Part shown: positions 59,001 through 64,000 of the stretch, piece by piece | Layout: each line of letters opens with the position of its first letter | Numbering within the stretch: the first letter of the stretch is position 1 | DNA from: Arcuatula senhousia | Lineage: Eukaryota; Mollusca; Bivalvia; Mytilida; Mytilidae | Direction: 5' to 3' | Assembly (NCBI GenBank): GCA_963971305.1 | Contig: CAXARO010001699.1 | Span: 17,220-81,219, forward strand | DNA: 64,000 nucleotides | Program-made: the position numbers and the translations under genes | The notes under the pieces: generated by a model | What the model was told of the DNA's origin: nothing | What the model saw: only the letters and a program-made list of their open reading frames with translations | Databases searched by the model: none

Positions 59001-62000
59001 CTATTCGTTTCCCATTCGTTTCTTATTCGAAATACCGAAAATCTGCCCTACCAATAGATTGATTATTGGGATAAATGAGGTTAGAGGCAATGAGACTTGA
59101 TATAATTAACCTTTTCATGTCAATAAAGTGTAGGTCTCATGTGTCTTCTAGCTGTGAAACGCTTGTTACCTATTCGTTTCCCATTGCATGGTTACCTATT
59201 CAAAATAGCGTTAATTTGCCCTACCATTAGATTAATTATTGGGATAAATGAGGTTACAGGCAATGAGACTTGATATAATTCACCTTTTCATGTCAATAAA
59301 GTGTATGTCTCATGTGTCTTTTAGCTGTGAAATGCTTGTTACCTATTCGTTTCCCATTCGTTACCTATTCGAAATAGCGTTAATTTGCCCTACCATTAGA
59401 TGAATCATTGGGATAAATGAGGTTACAGGCAATGAGACTTGACATAATTCACCTTTTCATGTCAATAAAGTGTAGATCTCATGTGTCTTCTAGCTGTGAA
59501 ACGCCTGTTACCTATTCGTTTCCTATTCGCAATATCGTCAATCTGCCCTACCAAAAGATTAATTATTGCAATAAGTGAGGTTACAGGCAATGAGACTTGA
59601 CATAATTAACCTTTTCATAGCAATAAAGGATTGATCTCATATGTCTTCTAGCTGTGAAAAGCCTGTAACCTATTCGTTTCCCATTCGTTTCTTATTCGAA
59701 ATACCGAAAATCTGCCCTACCAATAGATTGATTATTGGGATAAATGAGGTAAGAGGCAATGAGACTTGACATAATTAACCTTTTCATAGCAATAAAGGGT
59801 TGATCTCATGTGTCTTTTAGCTGTGAGAAGCCTGTTACCTATTCGTTTCCCATTCGTTTCTTATTCGAAATACAGAAAATCTGCCATACCAATAGATTGA
59901 TTATTGGGATAAATGAGGTTACAGGCAATGAGACTTGATATAATTCACCTTTTCATGTCAATAAAGTGTAGGTCTCATGTGTCTTCTAGCTGTGAAACGC
60001 TTTTTACCTATTCGTTTCCCATTCGTTACCTATTCGAAATAGCGTTAATTTGCCCTACCATTAGATTAATTATTGGGATAAATGAGGTTACAGGCAATGA
60101 GACTTGATATAATTAACCTTTTCATGTCAATAAAGTGTAGATCTCATGTGTCTTCTAGCTGTGAAACGCCTGTTACCTATTCGTTTCCTATTCGCAATAT
60201 CGTCAATCTGCCCTACCAAAAGATTAATTATTGCGATAAGTGAAGTTACAGGCAATGAGACTTGACATAATTAACCTTTTCATAGCAATAAAGGATTGAT
60301 CTCATATGTCTTCTAGCTGTGAAAAGCCTGTTACCTATTCGTTTCCCATTCGTTTCTTATTCGAAATACAGAAAATCTGCCCTACCAATAGATTGATTAT
60401 TGGGATAAATGAGGTTAGAGGCAATGAGACTTGACATAATTAACCTTTTCATGTCAATTAAGTGTAGATCTCATGTGTCTTCTAGCTGTGAAACGCCTGT
60501 TACCTATTCGTTTCCTATTTGCAATATCGTCAATCTGCCCTACCAAAAGATTAATTATTGCGATAAGTGAGGTTACAGGCAATGAGACTTGACATAATTA
60601 ACCTTTTCATAGCAATAGGGGTTGATCTCATGTTTCTTTTAGCTGTGAGAAGCCTGTTACCTATTCGTTTCCCATTTGTTTCTTATTCAAAATACCGAAA
60701 ATCTGCCCTACCAATAGATTGATTATTGGGATAAATGACGTAAGAGGCAATGAGACTTGATATAATTAACCTTTTTATGTCAATAAAGTGTAGGTCTCAT
60801 GTGTCTTCTAGCTGCGAAACGCTTGTTACCTATTCGTTTCCCATTCGTTACCTATTCGAAATAGCGTTAATTTGCCCTACCATTAGATTAATTATTGGGA
60901 TAAATGAGGTTACAGGCAATGAGACTTGATATAATTAACCTTTTCATAGCAATAAAGGGTAGGTCTCATGTGTCTTTTAGCTGTGAAATGCTTGTTACCT
61001 ATTCGTTTCCCATTCGTTTTTTATTCGAAATACCGAAAATCTGCCCTACCAATAGATTGATTATTGGGATAAATGAGGTAAGAGGCAATGAGACTTGACA
61101 TAATTAACCTTTTCATAGCAATAAAAGGATTGATCTCGAATGTTTTCTAGCTGTGAAGAGCCTGTTACCTATTCGTTTCCTATTCGTTTCTTATTCGAAA
61201 TACAGAAAATCTGCCCTACCAATAGATTGATTATTGGGATAAATGAGGTTAGAGGCAATGAGACTTGACATAATTAACCTTTTCATGTCAATAAAGTGTA
61301 GATTTCATGTGTCTTCTAGCTGTGAAACGCCTGTTACCTATTCGTTTCCTATTCGCAATATCGTCAATCTGCCCTACCGAAAGATTAATTATTGCAATAA
61401 GTGAGGTTACAGGCAATGAGACTTGACATAATTAACCTTTTCATAGCAATAAAGGATTGATCTCATATGTCTTCTAGCTGTGAAAAGCCTGTTACCTATT
61501 CATTTCCCATTCGTTTCTTATTCGAAATACCGAAAATCTGCCCTACCAATAGATTGATTATTGGGATAAATGACGTAAGAGGCAATGAGACTTGATATAA
61601 TTAACCTTTTTATGTCAATAAGTGTAGGTCTCATGTGTCTTCTAGCTGTGAAACGCTTTTTACCTATTCGTTTCCCATTCGTTACCTATTCGAAATAGCG
61701 TTAATTTGCCCTACCATTAGATTAATTATTGGGATAAATGAGGTTACAGGCAATGAGACTTGATATAATTAACCTTTTCATGTCAATAAAGTGTAGATCT
61801 CATGTGTCTTCTAGCTGTGAAACGCCTGTTACCTATTCGTTTCCTATTCGCAATATCGTCAATCTGCCCTACCAAAAGATTAATTATTGCGATAAGTGAA
61901 GTTACAGGCAATGAGACTTGACATAATTAACCTTTTCATAGCAATAAAGGATTGATCTCATATGTCTTCTAGCTGTGAAAAGCCTGTTACTTATTCGTTT

Positions 62001-63647
62001 CCCATTCGTTTCTTATTCGAAATACCGAAAATCTGCCCTACCAATAGATTGATTATTGGGATAAATGAGGTAAGAGGCAATGAGACTTGACATAATTAAC
62101 CTTTTCATAGCAATAAAGGGTTGATCTTATGTGTCTTTTAGCTGTGAGAAGCCTGTTACCTATTCGTTTCCTATTCGTTTCTTATTCGAAATACCGAAAA
62201 TCTGCCCTACCAATAGATTGATTATTGGGATAAATGAGGTTAGAGGCAATGAGACTTGATATAATTAACCTTTTCATGTCAATAAAGTGTAGGTCTCATG
62301 TGTCTTCTGGCTGTGAAACGCTTGTTACCTATTCGTTTCCCATTCGTTACCTATTCGAAATAGCGTTAATTTGCCCTACCATTAGATTAATTATTGGGAT
62401 AAATGAGGTTACAGGCAATGAGACTTGATAAAATTCACCTTTTCAAGTCAATAAAGTGTAGGTCTCATGTGTCTTTTAGCTGTGAAACGCCTGTTTTCTA
62501 TTCGTTTCCTATTTGCAATATCGTCAATCTGCCCTACCAAAAGATTAATTATTGCGATAAGTGAGATTACAGGCAATGAGACTTGACATAATTAACCTTT
62601 TCATAGCAATAAAGGGTTGATCTCATGTGTCTTTTAGCTGTGATAAGCCTGTTACCTATTCGTATCCCATTCGTTTCTTATTCGAAATACCGAAAATCTG
62701 CCCTACCAATAGATTGATTATTGGGATAAATGAGGTTAGAGGCAATGAGACTTGATATAATTAACGTTTTCATGTCAATAAAGTGTAGGTGTCATGTGTC
62801 TTCTAGCTGTGAAACGCTTGTTACCTATTCGTTTCCCATTCGTTACCTATTCGAAATAGCGTTAATTTGCCCTACCAATAGATTAATTATTGGGATAAAT
62901 GAGGTTACAGGCAATGGGACTTGATATAATTCACCTTTTCATGTCATTAAAGTGTAGATCTCATGTGTCTTCTAGCTGTGAAACGCCTGTTACCTATTCG
63001 TTTCCTATTCGCAATATCGTCAATCTGCCCTACCAAAAGATTAATTATTGCGATAAGTGAGATTACAGGCAATGAGACTTGACATAATTAACCTTTTCAT
63101 AGCAAGAAAGGGTTGATCTCATGTGTCTTTTAGCTGTGATAAGCCTGTTACCTATTCGTGTCCCATTCGTTACCTATTCGAAATAGCGTTAATTTGCCCT
63201 ACCATTAGATTGATTATTGGGATAAATGAGGTTAGAGGCAATGAGACTTGACATAATTAACGTTTTCATGTCAATAAAGTGTAGGTGTCATGTTTCTTCT
63301 AGCTGTGAAACGCTTGTTACCTATTCGTTTCCCATTCGTTACCTATTCGAAATAGCGTTAATTTGCCCTACCAATAGATTAATTATTGGGATAAATGAGG
63401 TTACAGGCAATGGGACTTGATATAATTCAACTTTTCATGTCAATAAAGTGTAGATCTCATGTGTCTTCTAGCTGTGAAACGCCTGTTACCTATTCGTTTC
63501 CTATTCGCAATATCGTCAATCTGCCCTACCAAAAGATTAATTATTGCAATAAGTGAGGTTACAGGCAATGAGACTTGACATAATTAACCTTTTCATGTCA
63601 ATAAAGTGTAGATCTCATGTGTCTTCTAGCTGTGAAAAGCCTGTTAC
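50085..63647 (+). repeat. Right satellite arm, about 80 monomers of 158-169 bp
   Basis: The same monomer as the left arm, reverse complement: GCCTGTTACCTATTCG, TGTGTCTTCTAGCTGTGAAA, CCTTTTCATGTCAATAAAG, GGCAATGAGACTTGACATAA and ATCTGCCCTACCAATAG. Type-A monomers (GGCAGTCGGACTTGACATTA, CGTATATCGGCCCTACTAAA) are present only at the inner edge (about 50085-50700). The outer edge next to the cap has ordinary type-B monomers, unlike the left arm. The last three trimers (frame starts 62234, 62730, 63226) are spaced 496 bp. Recurrent 64-codon frames (MRLEAMRLDIINLFMSIKC...) are a property of one subtype. Confidence 0.92.
52758..62233. repeat. Right-arm higher-order repeat, three copies of about 3,159 bp
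   Basis: Equivalent positions fall at 52758, 55916, 59075 and 62234 (3,158-3,159 bp apart). Further landmark pairs are 54582/57745/60904 and 56754/59913. Copies 2 and 3 share the 4-bp insertion in CCATTGCATGGTTACC (about 56032 and 59181) that copy 1 lacks (CCATTGGTTACC near 52865), so copies 2 and 3 are the more recent pair. Copy 1 alone has GAGACTGACTTG near 55433. Confidence 0.85.
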
Positions 63648-64000
63648 CTATTCGTTTTCCATTCGTTGAACGAATAAGTAGCGAATAGGGAATAGGGAAT
63701 AGGGAATAAGTAACGAATAAGTAACGAATAGGGAATAGGGAATAAGTAACGAATAGGTAACGAATAGGGAATAGGGAATAAGTAACAAATAGGTAACGAA
63801 TAGGGAATAGGGAATAGGTACAAATGTAACGAATAGGGAATAGGGAACAAGTAACGAATAGGTAACGAATAGGGAATAGGGAATAAGTAACGAATAGGTA
63901 ACGAATAGGGAATAGGGAATAAGTAACGAATAGGTAACGAATAGGGAATAGGGAATAAGTAACGAATAGGGAATAAGGAATAAGTAACCAACTTGACGTC
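63648..64000 (-). repeat. Right cap: ~36-bp tandem repeats, mirror of the left cap
   Basis: Read on the minus strand from 64000 it gives GACGTCAAGTTGGTTACTTA and the same TATTCCC/TATTCG/TTACC blocks as 20515-20880. One unit is degenerate (ATAGGTACAAATGTAACG at about 63815-63832). It ends in the same junction ATTCGTTCAACGAATGG as the left cap. The window stops on the last base of the terminal GACGTC. A 115-codon frame with the 12-residue repeat is a by-product of the period. Confidence 0.85.

Larger units (their letters stand above)
20515..64000. mobile_element. Giant inverted structure with satellite arms (putative foldback-type element)
   Basis: The left arm (20515-~34190) and right arm (~50085-64000) are built of the same ~166-bp monomer in opposite orientation. 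They are capped by mirror-image ends: GACGTCAAGTTGG at 20515 and CCAACTTGACGTC ending at 64000. Near-perfect inverted identity runs through the whole ~350-bp cap and into the first monomer. The centre is ~15.9 kb. Terminal inverted repeats built of tandem repeats, with a short-period outer domain and a longer-period inner domain, define foldback elements (Drosophila FB, sea-urchin TU). This one would be far larger than those. The left flank reads CTTATACATG|GACGTC; the right flank is outside the window, so no target duplication can be checked. Two independent arrays or an assembly palindrome are alternatives. No transposase was found. Confidence 0.5.

Noticed and set aside
22944..63420. Dozens of near-identical 60-64-codon open frames (MRLEAMRLDIINLFMSIKC...) on the minus strand in the left arm and the plus strand in the right
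   Set aside because: They recur because one monomer subtype happens to lack stops over 195 bp. They cross monomer borders, neighbouring subtypes break them, and there are no promoters, splice sites or family resemblance.

Overview
The window is animal nuclear DNA and most likely comes from a bivalve mollusc (a mussel-type genome is my best guess). It is AT-rich, its only clear gene is split into exons with GT-AG introns, and about two thirds of it is repetitive. The repeats include decayed reverse-transcriptase copies of a type I associate with bivalves, and repeats ending in AGGCTCCTGGGAGCCTCTTG that I remember as common in bivalve sequence. I could not check either memory against a database. 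No bacterial-type gene organisation is present.

Region 1 (1-9800) holds the 3' part of an LRRC59-like gene on the + strand: six exons between 614 and 8419, with the first exon(s) apparently upstream of the window. The predicted partial protein has four leucine-rich repeats, a charged helical segment and one membrane span near its C-terminus. Its large third intron carries a foldback repeat and two complete copies of a mobile repeat with internal ~155-bp or ~500-bp tandem units. Region 2 (9800-16100) is a graveyard of retroelement fragments. Two reverse-transcriptase pseudogenes lie head to head (11640-13935 on the minus strand, 14250-15390 on the plus strand), and the first is split by another mobile repeat. 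Region 3 (16100-20514) is mostly featureless AT-rich DNA with a CpG-richer patch around 18.7-19.3 kb that may be a promoter or first exon.

Region 4 (20515-64000) is the notable part. Two satellite-like arms of about 13.7 and 13.9 kb face each other in inverted orientation around a 15.9-kb centre. Each arm is about 80 copies of a 158-169-bp monomer, organised into higher-order repeats (about 2.64 kb in the left arm, 3.16 kb in the right). Each arm is capped at its outer end by a ~350-bp domain of ~36-bp repeats, and the caps are near-perfect mirror images that start and end with GACGTCAAGTTGG / CCAACTTGACGTC. This is the architecture of a foldback-type element at very large scale, although an inverted satellite locus or an assembly palindrome remain possible. 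The right end coincides with the last base of the window, so its outer flank cannot be seen.

The 15.9-kb centre holds layered mobile DNA: a reverse-transcriptase pseudogene whose deletion junction is filled with telomere-like CCCTAA repeats, a 2.76-kb element bounded by TTAA duplications, an 8.65-kb stretch bounded by ~66-bp inverted repeats with recurring TGTCCGATTAATTG motifs, a decayed LINE, and three miniature inverted-repeat elements. No intact transposase or other long open frame was found in the centre, so if the large structure moved, its enzyme must come from elsewhere.
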